DNA of 64,000 nucleotides, taken from G965276675 sp965276675. GTDB taxonomy: Bacteria > Acidobacteriota > Terriglobia > Terriglobales > Acidobacteriaceae. Of this stretch, positions 33,930 through 44,385 are shown piece after piece; positions within the stretch are counted from its first letter, which is position 1, and every line of letters starts with the position of its first letter. The DNA lies in contig OZ255624.1 of assembly GCA_965276675.1 (NCBI GenBank), positions 124,001 to 188,000 of the forward strand, written 5' to 3'. A program made the position numbers and the translations under genes. The notes under the pieces were generated by a model. The model worked only from the letters and a program-made list of their open reading frames with translations, had not been told where the DNA came from and did no database searches.

Positions 33930-36029
33930 TCATTCTGAAGCTGGTTCAATCGGAGCGGAGCAGGCAAAGATGCGGGCGTGGGCATTCGCAAATGCTGGGC
34001 CTTCGGTCCAAACCCAGCTATCCTGGTCCGTCCAGACAGGGTCGCTGCTTGTCACCAGCAGGTCATTGATGCCCAACGCGCGGCAACTCCGCTCCACTGA
34101 GGCAAAGCTGGACATTGGGCGATCGAAGATCCTCTCCACCGCGCCCAACACTGCCGGGTAGTCGGCCACTTTTCCACCAAAGCGATAGCCCGTCTCGCCC
34201 CGCGCAGCGGTCTGCCGCTCCATGAAAAGGCCAGGAACGATGCCGTCATTGACAGCTGGATTGTCTTGCACGACTGCGCTGATAGGCGTTGTGCGCCGGA
34301 CAAACTCGAGTGCCTGCCGCACATCGGCGATGTATGCGCCATTACCGGACTGGAGGGTCACCAGCGGGTTCACATGCGGCGCCTCGCCGTGATCCACTGC
34401 CAAAGCAAACAGGCGGAGAGTCCCGACCTCTGCCAGCGTGCTGCCGACCCCAAGAACTACCAGGACCAACATTAGGATCCTGAGTGCTCCCCGTTGGCGA
34501 TAAGCCCCACTTGCGAAGTAGTCCACGGCGCACCACAGCAGGATGGCTTGAATCGGCAAGGTGCCGCGCCAGCCCAGGTCATTGGTTCCCGCGGTTCCGG
34601 TTCCCGAGCTGAGAAGCAGCGTCACCAGCAGCATCACCCCGCCAAGCAGCGTCAGCAACTGACGGCGGCGGCGCGCATCCGCATCGCCCGCGCGGAAGTG
34701 TCTCCACTTCCACATCCCGGCCACCACCAGGAATCCCAGTTCGAAGACCCAAACCAACGGCTGTACCAGCAATGCGATTAGTCCTTCCGCGACCCCGTGC
34801 GCGTGCAGCCCACGGCTTAGCCACTCGCCGAAGATCGACGAGCGCACCGCCAGGTGGACGAACCGGTCGCCGCCTGCTCCTACCCCCGATGACGCGTGCA
34901 GGAGCAGCAGGACATAGGGGAGTGCCGTAGCACCGGCCACGGCAAGCGCCAGAAGCACACGAGCGAGGTAGGTCCAACGGCGCGTTCCGAGCAACACCGC
35001 CGCGAAGACCCCGAAGAACGCAAAGAATGCGAATGCTAGATGAATGGATAGCCCGACCGAGGACGCGAGAGCAAGGCCTGCCAGCGCTGAGGGAAGCCAT
35101 GCTTGCCTCCACCCACGCACCACACGCGCTTTCCACAGCAGCAACAACGCCGTCATGCCAGCCACGAATCCAGCTGTGTGGTTAGGCACCCAGACGAAGG
35201 TGTCATACCAGCCGGGCATTTGGCCGTCCAGGTCGATCCAGGTCAGCGTCGGCCAGAAGAGTGCCGGCTTTCCGTGGAGCAGCCGCACGCATGTGACCAC
35301 TAGGAATGGGAGGAACTGCAGCCCACCCACGCACATGCAGCCTAAGAGGATGAGCCCGCGCCGCACCGCGTCTTTGTGCGCGAAGAAGATCTTAAGATAG
35401 AGTCCCAGCAACGCAATTCCCGCAAGGCCAGCCCACAGAATGCTGCCAAAGAGAGCGTCGCGTGCACCCAGACTAAAGCCACTCAGCCGAACCACAGCTC
35501 CGCATAGCATGAACCAGAAGTAGTGATAACGAAAGGGCACGGGGTGGCCGGCATCCAGGAAAAAGGGCGAGGCCGGCGGCAGCGTCTGTGCCCGCGCCAC
35601 CGCCGCCACGAACTCCGTTCGAAAGCTGTGGTCGAGCGAGAGCTGCGTCGGGCACAGACCGCTCCCGATCGGTAGATCAACGAGCGTGAAGACCGCGACC
35701 GCACACCATCCAAGTGCAATCCACACCAGGCTTCGCGGCAGACGCCAGCGCGCCACCTCTCCTCGCGCCGCGAGCAGCAGGATCACCGTGCCCCCGATGA
35801 GCCCATAGTAAAGAACTTCTACCAGCGCGAACGACTGAGTCCAAAGCAAGAAGACGAGGATCGGCACGATCGATACCGAGAGCACCATCGAGGCGGCCAG
35901 CTGGGTAATGGCTGAGAGCGAACGAAAGTCCCAGAGCTTAAGCAGCCGTCCAAGAACGAACCCCGGCAACACCATCCAGGGGACAAAGAGCACGGACGCG
36001 ATCAGCATGTAGCCGATATCACGAAGCAA
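33930..36029 (-). CDS. Polytopic membrane protein, glycosyltransferase-like
   Basis: 699-aa inner-membrane protein with about a dozen or more hydrophobic segments through residue 550 (for example IGYMLIASVLFVPWMVLPGF and ILFLLG-type runs). It then has a soluble C-terminal domain of about 150 residues with ISAVVQDNPAVNDGIVPGLF and FASVERSCRALGINDLLVTS. The arrangement of many helices plus a late periplasmic domain, and VPFRYHYFWFMLCGAVVRL in the first half, resemble lipid-dependent (GT-C) glycosyltransferases. No DE/DD catalytic motif can be identified with confidence, so I leave the function open. Signal-type start at 36029; it diverges from the GH2 gene. Confidence 0.7.
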   Translation of the reverse strand: MLRDIGYMLIASVLFVPWMVLPGFVLGRLLKLWDFRSLSAITQLAASMVLSVSIVPILVFLLWTQSFALVEVLYYGLIGGTVILLLAARGEVARWRLPRSLVWIALGWCAVAVFTLVDLPIGSGLCPTQLSLDHSFRTEFVAAVARAQTLPPASPFFLDAGHPVPFRYHYFWFMLCGAVVRLSGFSLGARDALFGSILWAGLAGIALLGLYLKIFFAHKDAVRRGLILLGCMCVGGLQFLPFLVVTCVRLLHGKPALFWPTLTWIDLDGQMPGWYDTFVWVPNHTAGFVAGMTALLLLWKARVVRGWRQAWLPSALAGLALASSVGLSIHLAFAFFAFFGVFAAVLLGTRRWTYLARVLLALAVAGATALPYVLLLLHASSGVGAGGDRFVHLAVRSSIFGEWLSRGLHAHGVAEGLIALLVQPLVWVFELGFLVVAGMWKWRHFRAGDADARRRRQLLTLLGGVMLLVTLLLSSGTGTAGTNDLGWRGTLPIQAILLWCAVDYFASGAYRQRGALRILMLVLVVLGVGSTLAEVGTLRLFALAVDHGEAPHVNPLVTLQSGNGAYIADVRQALEFVRRTTPISAVVQDNPAVNDGIVPGLFMERQTAARGETGYRFGGKVADYPAVLGAVERIFDRPMSSFASVERSCRALGINDLLVTSSDPVWTDQDSWVWTEGPAFANAHARIFACSAPIEPASE

Positions 36030-36119
36030 TTGCGCGAACAGGTGGCCCCTCCGGGAGTGGCATTTGGGAATAGGCTTAGTCTTTGATCGTGGTCCATTGT
36101 TGCAGGAGTTTAGAGCCGA

Positions 36120-38018
36120 ATGTCATCTTCCCAATCTTTTCGTCGCAGCTCAGTACGACCGAGTTTAGCGACCTTTCATTTGATCTCGTTTGCATGCGCG
36201 ATGCTGCTGACGCCGGAGTCCAGCCCGCTTCTGGCCCAGGCAGCTACTCCCGCGCAGAGGCAAACCGCCCCTGAGTTACTCGTCGACACTGATCATCGGC
36301 CGCAGATTAGCCTCGACGGCTCGTGGCACGTCATCGTCGATCCCTACGGTTCGGGCCTGTACACGTTTCATAATGAGTTGCGCAAGGATGGATATTTTCT
36401 GAATCAGCACCCTACGCCCGGTGGCCCACTGGTCGAGTACAACTTCAGCGCAGCGCCCACTCTGCGGGTGCCGGGCGACTGGAACACGCAGCGAGATTCG
36501 CTCTTTTATTACGAAGGGCCCCTCTGGTACCAGCGGGATTTCAACTATCAGGTCAAGCTCAGGACTCGCGTCTTCCTGCACATTGGAGCGGCAAACTACC
36601 GCGGCTACTTATGGGTGAACGGGAAGCAGATCTGCCAGCATGAGGGTGGTTTCACGCCTTTCGACTGCGAGGTAACGCAAGCGCTGCACGATGGAAGCAA
36701 CTTCGCGGTGATCGCCGTCGATAGCACGCGGCTGGCGGATGGTCTGCCCACCTTGCAGACGGATTGGTGGAACTACGGCGGCCTGACGCGCGATGTGTTT
36801 CTGGTCGAGGTGCCGGAGCAGTTCATAGATGATTACGATCTCCACCTGAAGCGCGGGACGAAGGACGATCTGGAGGGCTGGGTTCACGTCGCCGGAGCTC
36901 AAGCTGGTTTGCCGGTTTCCATCAGCGTCAACACACAGCCAAAGACAACACGAGCGCAGGCCGTGGTAGACGCGAGCGGTCGCGCCACACTCGCAATGCG
37001 CGCTCCCGGACTGGAGCTGTGGTCGCCCGCGCATCCGCGACTCTACCAGGTCAAGCTGCAGGCCGGGAGTGACGCATTAGGGGACGATGTCGGCTTCCGC
37101 ACGGTTGAGGTACGCGGCACGCAAATCCTGCTGAATGGGGCGCCAATCTTTTTGCACGGCGTGAGCATACACGCGGAGGCTCCTTACCTCACAGGGCGCG
37201 CCTACAGTGAGCAGGACGTCACGACGCTGCTGACGTGGGCGCAAGAGCTGGGCGCGAACTACGTCCGCCTGGCGCACTATCCGCACGACGAACGAATGAC
37301 GCGGCTCGCTGACCGGCTCGGCATCTTGGTCTGGTCGGAGATTCCGGTGTACTGGGCCTGCGAATTCGACAATCCGGTGGTTCTGACCAAGGCTCAGAGC
37401 CAGCTGAGTGAGATGATCCGGCGCGACCGCAACAAGGCCTCCGTCATTCTCTGGTCGATTGCCAATGAGACGCCGCGGACTGCGGCGCGTACGAAGTTTC
37501 TGACGACACTGGCCGCGGATGCCCACACGCTGGATCCGACACGGCTGGTGACGGCAGCGTTGCTGGTGCGGACCGAGGGCATGAACAAGATCGTCGATGA
37601 CCCGCTAGGCCAGGCGCTCGACGTGATCGGCGCGAACGAGTATGTCGGCTGGTATGAGCACACGCCCGAGGACGCCGACCGCACCACTTGGCAGGTCGCC
37701 TATCAGAAACCGATGATCATTAGCGAGTTCGGCGGCGGGGCCAAGTTCGGGATGCATGGCGCGCCGACCGCGCGATGGACGGAAGAGTACCAGGCGGATC
37801 TGTACAAGCATCAGTTTGTGATGCTGAACAAGATTCCTCAGCTGCGCGGTATAAGCCCGTGGATACTGATGGACTTCCGCTCACCGCGCCGCGTTCTTTC
37901 CGGCATTCAAGACAACTTCAATCGCAAGGGATTGATCACGGAACATGGAGAAAAGAAGCAGGCCTTCTATCTGCTGCAAAAGACATACAAGAGCGGGACG
38001 GTAGGTAAAGCAGAATAG
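36120..38018 (+). CDS. Secreted glycoside hydrolase family 2 (beta-glucuronidase/galactosidase type)
   Basis: 632-aa retaining glycosidase with an N-terminal signal region. The sugar-binding domain (GDWNTQRDSLFYYEGPLWYQRDF, GAANYRGYLWVNGKQICQHEGGFTPFD) is followed by an Ig-like domain and a TIM barrel. Catalytic residues are visible: acid/base E450 in SIANETPRT and nucleophile E536 in MIISEFGGGAKFG. VRLAHYPHDERMTRLADRLG and LGILVWSEIPVYW are typical GH2 barrel segments. Probably degrades plant-derived polysaccharide outside the cytoplasm. It is convergent with an esterase gene 20 bp away. Confidence 0.92.
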   Translation: MSSSQSFRRSSVRPSLATFHLISFACAMLLTPESSPLLAQAATPAQRQTAPELLVDTDHRPQISLDGSWHVIVDPYGSGLYTFHNELRKDGYFLNQHPTPGGPLVEYNFSAAPTLRVPGDWNTQRDSLFYYEGPLWYQRDFNYQVKLRTRVFLHIGAANYRGYLWVNGKQICQHEGGFTPFDCEVTQALHDGSNFAVIAVDSTRLADGLPTLQTDWWNYGGLTRDVFLVEVPEQFIDDYDLHLKRGTKDDLEGWVHVAGAQAGLPVSISVNTQPKTTRAQAVVDASGRATLAMRAPGLELWSPAHPRLYQVKLQAGSDALGDDVGFRTVEVRGTQILLNGAPIFLHGVSIHAEAPYLTGRAYSEQDVTTLLTWAQELGANYVRLAHYPHDERMTRLADRLGILVWSEIPVYWACEFDNPVVLTKAQSQLSEMIRRDRNKASVILWSIANETPRTAARTKFLTTLAADAHTLDPTRLVTAALLVRTEGMNKIVDDPLGQALDVIGANEYVGWYEHTPEDADRTTWQVAYQKPMIISEFGGGAKFGMHGAPTARWTEEYQADLYKHQFVMLNKIPQLRGISPWILMDFRSPRRVLSGIQDNFNRKGLITEHGEKKQAFYLLQKTYKSGTVGKAE

Positions 38019-38038
38019 CTTCCGCTTGGCGAGGCAAG

Positions 38039-39385
38039 CTACTGGGCTTCGCGGTTCGTAAGGGAGATGCGGAATGGCGGCTTCGTTTTTTCGGATGCTT
38101 CGACCTCGTAAGTCTGCGCTGTCTTTTTCGGATCGTAGTCTCGCCACAGCCATTTCAACTCTTCCGGAAGCTCGGCCGCACCCTGCCCGGAGTTATGCGT
38201 GCCCTCTCCGAAGCTGAAGTGGAAGTCGTAGTTCTTCAGCTTCAACGCGTTTGCCATGCGGACGTTGGCCAAAGGCCAGCTGCCATACCAGCTGCTATAG
38301 CGGTTGTTCTCCATATCGTGTGAGCCATCCTGCAGCCAGACGCGCAGATTGCGCCGGGGTTCGCGCAACACCTTGTCGGGGTAGTCCTGGCCGCCATCGG
38401 GATTCGCTGGATCTTCTTTCCACTGAATACTGGTGAAGCTACCGATCCAGGAGAGCACGCGGCTGAACTGATCCGGCATCTGCCAGGCGGCATTGAAGGA
38501 GCAGATGCCGCCAGAGGAGGCGCCGGTGATGGCCCGACTGTATGCGTCTTTGCGGATGTTGTATTCGGCACTCACTTTGGCGAGTATCTCGTCTTTCAGG
38601 TACTTGCCATAGCGATCGCTGACTGTATCGTATTCCGTGCTGCGCATGGAGTCCTTCAGCGTACGACCCCATTTTTCAGAATAAGCCTTTACGAAGTTGT
38701 AGGTCGGCGTACCGGGGGCGTTCGCGATGTCGCCTGGATCGATGAAGACGCAGATCATCACCGGAATCTTCTTTTGCGCGATCAGATTGTCGATCACGTT
38801 CAGCGCGGCGATGTTGCCGTGCCGATCGATGTACCCGCTGCCATCCTGAAATACCATCAACGCCGCCGGGGTCTTCGGATCGTAATGAGCCGGAACATAA
38901 ATCCAATAGTCGTTCTTCATCCCATCGTAGATCTTGCTGGTGAAGGTGAGCTTCTCTGAGAGCTTGCCCGCCGGTACACCTGTCTGCTGGTAGGAGTCGG
39001 GACCGAAGGCGGGCAGATCGAGCTGTCCGCCGAACTTAGCGCCTGAGACGAGATAGTGAAAGGCATGCAGCCTGCCGACCGGCTGGATCTGCGCGACTGC
39101 GTACCAGAGGCCTGTGCTGCCCACCTGCTGCATTTGCGGTCCAGCCACGCCGTCGATCAGCAAAGAAGGTTTCGAGGCTGCCTGAACGGCAAAGAAGAAT
39201 TCAGGACCTTCACCCTTCCAGGCAGTGCCGTCCGCCAGATCCTTTGCGGGGAAGCTGGCAGTGATTGCATCCGGCAGGCTTTCGCTGTGGGCGAGCGCCA
39301 GCGCGATGAGCTCCCGCGCGGTTTTCTTTTCTGCAGCGAAGGCGGAGGTTGTAAGAAACAAGAGCAGCAGGGCCAGTATGCGCAT
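38039..39385 (-). CDS. Secreted alpha/beta-hydrolase, enterochelin-esterase-like
   Basis: 448-aa protein from ATG 39385 (MRILALLLLFLTTSAFAAEK, signal peptide; 11 codons upstream are open but give no better start). An N-terminal Ig-like domain is followed by an alpha/beta hydrolase domain of the Fes/IroE type. The nucleophile elbow is AITGASSGGICSFNAAW, with serine near residue 288, and the catalytic histidine is in FGEGTHNSGQ. QDGSGYIDRHGNIAALNVID and VFIDPGD are family segments. Substrate could be a siderophore, feruloyl ester or acetylated polysaccharide; the neighbouring GH2 makes a carbohydrate ester plausible. Confidence 0.85.
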   Translation of the reverse strand: MRILALLLLFLTTSAFAAEKKTARELIALALAHSESLPDAITASFPAKDLADGTAWKGEGPEFFFAVQAASKPSLLIDGVAGPQMQQVGSTGLWYAVAQIQPVGRLHAFHYLVSGAKFGGQLDLPAFGPDSYQQTGVPAGKLSEKLTFTSKIYDGMKNDYWIYVPAHYDPKTPAALMVFQDGSGYIDRHGNIAALNVIDNLIAQKKIPVMICVFIDPGDIANAPGTPTYNFVKAYSEKWGRTLKDSMRSTEYDTVSDRYGKYLKDEILAKVSAEYNIRKDAYSRAITGASSGGICSFNAAWQMPDQFSRVLSWIGSFTSIQWKEDPANPDGGQDYPDKVLREPRRNLRVWLQDGSHDMENNRYSSWYGSWPLANVRMANALKLKNYDFHFSFGEGTHNSGQGAAELPEELKWLWRDYDPKKTAQTYEVEASEKTKPPFRISLTNREAQ

Positions 39386-39492
39386 AGCACGAGTACTATA
39401 CCGCCTCAGTTCGGGCATTTCGGATATTTCGCATGCTTCTGCACATACAATCCGTGTACCTAGGCTGTGTACATCTTGTCAGGGGTCTCGCG

Positions 39493-42400
39493 ATGCGTTC
39501 GCTCCGCTGTCTCGCTCTCGTCTTCTTGGGCTGCTGTTTTATACTTATCCCGAGCGGCTTCCTCCTTGCCCAGCAATCTTCGGCAATGGCACCCGATGGC
39601 ATGCATTGGAGGATGATCGGTCCCTTTCGCGGAGGCCGCACCCGCGCGCTGAGCGGCGTGCCGGGGGAGCCGAATGTCTTCTACATCGGCCAGGTGGACG
39701 GTGGCGTGTGGAAGAGCGACGACTACGGCCGCACCTGGAACCCGATCTTCGAGGGCCAGCCAACGCAGTCCGTGGGTGCGATCGCGGTGGCGCCATCGGA
39801 CAGCAATGTCGTCTACATGGCGAGCGGCGAGGGCCTGCACCGGCCGGATCTTTCGGTCGGCGATGGCATTTACAGGTCGGCTGATGCGGGCAAGACGTGG
39901 ACGCACTTGGGCCTGCGTGATGGGCAGCAGATTCCGGCACTCGCGGTAGACCCGAAAGACCCAAACCGGCTCTTCGCCGCCGTGCTTGGTCATCCGTATG
40001 GTCCGAATGAGGAGCGCGGGATCTTTCGTTCCAGCGATGGTGGCCGCAGCTGGAAGAAGGTTTTGTACAAGGACGCGGAGACGGGCGGCTCCGATGTGGC
40101 GATCGATCCGCAAAACCCACAGATCGTATACGCGTCGCTGTGGCAGTCGCGCCTGGGCCCTTGGGAGGACGGCAATCAGTACGAGGGCACGCATGGTGGC
40201 CTCTTCAAATCGACTGATGGCGGCGATACGTGGCATCCCCTGACGAAGGGACTGCCGGAGAACCTGGTGCAGACCAACGTTGCGATTGCGCCCAGCAATC
40301 CAAAGCGGCTGTATGCCACGATCTCGACGACGCACGAGGGAGCCTATGCCTCGGGCGAAGGACTCGGTGTGTATCGTTCAGACGACGCGGGTGAGAGCTG
40401 GCAGAAGGCGACCGATGATCCGCGTCCGGCAATGAAGATCGGCGGCGGCGACCTGCCCGTGCCCAAGGTCGACCCGAAGAATCCTGACGTGATCTATAGC
40501 ACGAGCATCGTGACCTGCCGGTCAACCGATGGCGGCAAGAGCTGGACGAGCCTGCGCGGCGCGCCCGGCGGCGACGACTACCAGAACATCTGGATCAATC
40601 CGAACAATCCGCAGATCATTCTGCTGGTCAGCGACCAAGGTGCAGTGGTCAGCGTAAACGGTGGCGCGAGTTGGAGCTCCTGGTACAACCAGCCGACGGC
40701 ACAGCTTTACCACGTGGCCGTGACCAACAGCTTTCCCTACCGCATCTGTGCCGGGCAGCAGGAGAGCGGCTCGGTCTGCATCTCCAGCCGCGGCAATGAC
40801 GGCGAGATCACCTTCCGCGACTGGCACCCCGCGGGCATCATCGAGTACGGCTATGCCGCGCCCGATCCGCTGCACCCGGAGATCGTCTATGGCGCCGGGC
40901 GTAACGAGGTCTCGCGCTACGATGCAGTGACCGGGCAGGTGCAAAACGTGACGCCAATCCCGCTGCGGGGCGCGAAGCTGCGTGCCGATCGCACGGAGCC
41001 GATCCTCTTCTCGCCGGCGGATCCGCATCTGCTGTTCTATGCAGCCAACACCTTGTTTCAGACGGAAGATGGCGGAAAGACGTGGCGGGAGATCAGCCCG
41101 GACCTGACCCGCGCACATGCCGGCAAACCCGAGACCTTGCCGGAACTTTCAGCTAAGGACGCGGAGAAACGGCGCGGGGCGATTTACTCGGTGGCTGCTT
41201 CGTACAAGAACACGAGCACGCTGTGGGCGGGTACAGACGATGGCCTTATCTGGACGACGCGCGATGGCGGTAAGAACTGGACCGACGTAACACCGAAGGA
41301 GCTAATCCCGTGGAGCAAGGTCACGCAACTCAGCGCCTCGCACTTTGACGATGATTCCGCGTATGTCTCGGTCAGCCGTTTCCGTATCGATGACCTCCAC
41401 CCGTACATCTACCGCACGCACAACGGCGGCAAGACGTGGCAGTCTATCGCCGCGGGGCTGCCAGGCAACGCGCCTGTCAATACTGTGCGCGAAGATCCGG
41501 TGCGCAAAGGGATGCTCTTCGCCGGCACTGAGACGGGCGTCTGGATGTCGTTGGATGATGGCGATCACTGGCGGTCGCTTCAGCTCAACCTGCCCCCTAC
41601 CTCCATGCGTGACCTGTGGGTGCAGCACACGGACCTGAACGACGACCTGATCGTGGCCACGCATGGGCGCTCCTTCTGGATACTCGACGACATCGGTGCA
41701 CTGCGGCAGATGGACACTGCCAGTGCGAAGAGTGAGCCAGTGCTCTTCAAACCGGACACGGCGATTCGCGTTCGACGGGATACGAATACCGACACACCGC
41801 TTCCGGCAGATGAGCCGGCGGGGCAGAATCCTCCCGATGGCGCGGTTCTGGACTACTCTCTGCCGAAGTCCTCGTCCGCTCCCGCGACGCTCGAAATTCT
41901 CAATGCTAAGAGCGAGCTGGTACGGCGCTACTCCAGCAGTGACGTACCGGAGACGACCGCGGGTGCGTTGAGCAAACAGCTCATCCCGCTCTATTGGGTT
42001 CGTATGCCGCGCACCCTTTCGGCGGCAGCGGGCATGCACCGCTGGGTGTGGGACCTGCGGTACGCGCCGCCGATCACGCCGCATCGCGAGTACCCCATCT
42101 CCGCCGTCCCGCACGGCACGCCAACTGTGCCACTAGGACCGCTGGTTGCGCCAGGTGTTTATACAGTACGGCTTACTGCGGATGGGCGAAGCTTTACGGC
42201 GCCACTTACGGTCAGGATGGACCCGCGTGTTGCCATCTCTGCGGCTGATCTGGCGCAGCTCTTTCAGCTGGAAAGCCAGCTGTCGTCCACGGTGAGCAGA
42301 AGCTCGGAAGCGGCCATGCAGGCGCACTCCCTTCGTGAACAGATCGCGAAGATGACTGCGGGAGCGCCGCTTGCGGACCCTCTTAAATCTCTGGATGCGA

Positions 42401-42732
42401 GTCTAGTTGCTTTGTTGAAAGGATCGAAGGGCGCCAGTTCTGCGACGGATGCAGACGCTTCAGCACACGGCGCTCCAGGGCTGGATGATGTTGCAGGCGA
42501 GGCGCTGACGCTCTACACGCAGGTGGGGCAAGCCGACGCAACGCCGACGGCAGCCCAGCAGCAGGCTTCCACGCACGTGGCCAGTGAAGCTTCGGAGGTC
42601 CTGAAGGGTTGGGACCGGCTGAAGACGTCGACTCTCCCGGAGACCAACCGCCAGCTCCGTGCCGCCAAGCAGCGCGCGCTTGACCCAGAGGTAAAGCCGC
42701 AGGGAATGCCCGAAGGTGGTGACGAGGAGTGA
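39493..42732 (+). CDS. Secreted BNR/sortilin-like beta-propeller protein
   Basis: From ATG 39493 the 1079-aa product has a signal peptide (SLRCLALVFLGCCFILIPSG). At least seven BNR/Asp-box units are visible (for example WKSDDYGRTWNP, YRSADAGKTWTH, FRSSDGGRSWKK, FKSTDGGDTWHP, YRSDDAGESWQK). A C-terminal part has a different fold (YSLPKSSSAPATLEILNAKS), rich in beta strands, then a helical tail. This is the common acidobacterial VPS10-type, glycosyl-hydrolase-like architecture. Catalytic activity is not evident, so binding or scaffolding is equally likely. An alternative start at 39433 would lengthen the N-terminus by 20 residues. Confidence 0.9.
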   Translation: MRSLRCLALVFLGCCFILIPSGFLLAQQSSAMAPDGMHWRMIGPFRGGRTRALSGVPGEPNVFYIGQVDGGVWKSDDYGRTWNPIFEGQPTQSVGAIAVAPSDSNVVYMASGEGLHRPDLSVGDGIYRSADAGKTWTHLGLRDGQQIPALAVDPKDPNRLFAAVLGHPYGPNEERGIFRSSDGGRSWKKVLYKDAETGGSDVAIDPQNPQIVYASLWQSRLGPWEDGNQYEGTHGGLFKSTDGGDTWHPLTKGLPENLVQTNVAIAPSNPKRLYATISTTHEGAYASGEGLGVYRSDDAGESWQKATDDPRPAMKIGGGDLPVPKVDPKNPDVIYSTSIVTCRSTDGGKSWTSLRGAPGGDDYQNIWINPNNPQIILLVSDQGAVVSVNGGASWSSWYNQPTAQLYHVAVTNSFPYRICAGQQESGSVCISSRGNDGEITFRDWHPAGIIEYGYAAPDPLHPEIVYGAGRNEVSRYDAVTGQVQNVTPIPLRGAKLRADRTEPILFSPADPHLLFYAANTLFQTEDGGKTWREISPDLTRAHAGKPETLPELSAKDAEKRRGAIYSVAASYKNTSTLWAGTDDGLIWTTRDGGKNWTDVTPKELIPWSKVTQLSASHFDDDSAYVSVSRFRIDDLHPYIYRTHNGGKTWQSIAAGLPGNAPVNTVREDPVRKGMLFAGTETGVWMSLDDGDHWRSLQLNLPPTSMRDLWVQHTDLNDDLIVATHGRSFWILDDIGALRQMDTASAKSEPVLFKPDTAIRVRRDTNTDTPLPADEPAGQNPPDGAVLDYSLPKSSSAPATLEILNAKSELVRRYSSSDVPETTAGALSKQLIPLYWVRMPRTLSAAAGMHRWVWDLRYAPPITPHREYPISAVPHGTPTVPLGPLVAPGVYTVRLTADGRSFTAPLTVRMDPRVAISAADLAQLFQLESQLSSTVSRSSEAAMQAHSLREQIAKMTAGAPLADPLKSLDASLVALLKGSKGASSATDADASAHGAPGLDDVAGEALTLYTQVGQADATPTAAQQQASTHVASEASEVLKGWDRLKTSTLPETNRQLRAAKQRALDPEVKPQGMPEGGDEE

Positions 42733-42767
42733 GCATGCCAGGCCGGCGGTACGCGATTCGATCACCT

Positions 42768-43253
42768 TCAGGGCGTTCCGTTAACAGCGTCGAGAGCGCG
42801 GGAGGCTTGCGCGTCCAAGTAGCTCTGCAGAATGAGCACGGCGGCAACCTGATCGATGACGGCTTTGCGGCTGCGTGGGTCGCGCCCGACGGCATCCAGA
42901 TGGCGATGGGCTTCGGTGGTGGAGAGGCGCTCGTCCCATAGGTGAATGGGAAGGTCGGTCAGGGCGCGAAGATCGGCGACAAAGGCGTGCACCTTGGCCG
43001 CTTGCGGACTGAGGTCGCCGGACATGTAAAGCGGATTGCCGACCACGATTGCGGTGCACGCGTGTTTGCGCAGGAGGCGCAACAGGGCCTTCAGATCGTC
43101 GCGGCGGCGTGTGCGATGGAGAGTGAAGAGCGGCTGGGCGAGGCCGAGTGGATCCGAGAGGGCCACGCCGATGCGGCGATCGCCGACATCCAGTCCCATC
43201 AGACGGGGCGGCCCGTGACGTTCTGCAACATTTTGTGCCGGGGGATCGTCCAT
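42768..43253 (-). CDS. ruvX: Putative pre-16S rRNA nuclease YqgF/RuvX
   Basis: RNase H-fold nuclease. The 161-aa protein has the metal-binding start MGLDVGDRRIGVALSD near residues 19-34, the VVGNPLYMSGDLS loop, LWDERLSTTEAHRHL with the conserved glutamate, and the final VIDQVAAVLILQSYL helix. The N-terminal 18 residues are not conserved, so the start could be the methionine at residue 19. It is transcribed away from mltG, with which it is often co-oriented in other bacteria. Confidence 0.93.
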   Translation of the reverse strand: MDDPPAQNVAERHGPPRLMGLDVGDRRIGVALSDPLGLAQPLFTLHRTRRRDDLKALLRLLRKHACTAIVVGNPLYMSGDLSPQAAKVHAFVADLRALTDLPIHLWDERLSTTEAHRHLDAVGRDPRSRKAVIDQVAAVLILQSYLDAQASRALDAVNGTP

Positions 43254-43360
43254 GCAGGCATATTACTGCCGGTGCACCTCGGGGAGCAGTGAGTGATCTC
43301 TTCGTTACCGGCGCAGCCTACAATCGAAATATTCCCTTACCTCAGGATTGAACCAGACGC

Positions 43361-44341
43361 GTGCGACGACTTCTCCTCCTCCTGTTTCTGATTGCCATAG
43401 CTGCCGCGGCTTACCTTCTGCTGGTGCCTGCGGGGCCGCGACGCGAGACGTTTGTCGATCTGGCTCCAGGAACCGGGTCACAGACGATGGCGGCCACGCT
43501 GGAAGAGCAAGGAATCATTCGCAGCCGGTATGCCTTTGAAGCAGTGCGGCTGATCGAGCGCGGCACGCTCAAGGCCGGCGAGTACCGGTTCGAGGAACCA
43601 GCCAGCGTTTTAGAGGTATATAGCCGCATTCGGCGTGGCGATGTTTATTACCGAACGGTGACGATTCCCGAAGGCTACAACCTCTTCGATATTGCGACGG
43701 CGGTGGAGGCGGCGCAGCTGGGTACGAAGGAACAGTTTTTGCTGGCGGCGCGACGCGATGTATCGCTGATTGTGGATCTAGATCCAAAGGCGACGAGCCT
43801 GGAAGGATATCTTTATCCGGATACGTATCGCTTTCAGCGGCTGGATACAGCCGATTCCATGCTGCGCGCGATGGAAAAGCGGTTCCGCACGGCAGCAGCG
43901 CAGTTTGGTCTGCGGACTCACTTCCACGACACTGTGACAATGGCCTCGTTGGTGGAGAAAGAGACGCCGGTCGCAGGTGACCGGCCACTGGTCGCGAGTG
44001 TTCTCGGGAATCGGCTGAGGACTGGCATGCCCCTGATGACCGATCCGACAGTGATCTATGCGGCGATGCTCGAAAACAGGTACCGCGGCACCATCTACGC
44101 CTCAGACCTGCAGCGCGAGTCGGCTTACAACACGTACAAGCACAGTGGTCTGCCTCCGGGCCCGATCTGCAGTCCCGGCGCGGCATCGCTAGCAGCGGCG
44201 ATGCACCCGGCGCAGAGTGACTATTTGTATTTTGTGGCGGACCCCTCGGCGGCTGGGCGATCCAAGTTCGCCGCCACGCTCGACGAGCACCAACGCAATG
44301 TGCAGGCCTACCGGCAAGCGCAGAGGGAAGCGCAGCGATAA
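43361..44341 (+). CDS. mltG: Endolytic peptidoglycan transglycosylase MltG
   Basis: Inner-membrane enzyme that cuts nascent glycan strands and ends their synthesis. The 326-aa product starts with GTG at 43361. It has a membrane anchor (LLLLLFLIAIAAAAYLLLV), a LysM-like segment (LAPGTGSQTMAATLEEQGI), the LEGYLYPDTYRF signature and the catalytic glutamate in MASLVEKETPVAGDRPLVASV, then STYKHSGLPPGPICSPG-like sequence (here YNTYKHSGLPPGPICSPGA). A lipoprotein gene follows. Confidence 0.94.
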   Translation: MRRLLLLLFLIAIAAAAYLLLVPAGPRRETFVDLAPGTGSQTMAATLEEQGIIRSRYAFEAVRLIERGTLKAGEYRFEEPASVLEVYSRIRRGDVYYRTVTIPEGYNLFDIATAVEAAQLGTKEQFLLAARRDVSLIVDLDPKATSLEGYLYPDTYRFQRLDTADSMLRAMEKRFRTAAAQFGLRTHFHDTVTMASLVEKETPVAGDRPLVASVLGNRLRTGMPLMTDPTVIYAAMLENRYRGTIYASDLQRESAYNTYKHSGLPPGPICSPGAASLAAAMHPAQSDYLYFVADPSAAGRSKFAATLDEHQRNVQAYRQAQREAQR

Positions 44342-44385
44342 GGTTCAGCGGAATTTAGAAGGTATACTCGAACTTTGCGACTTGA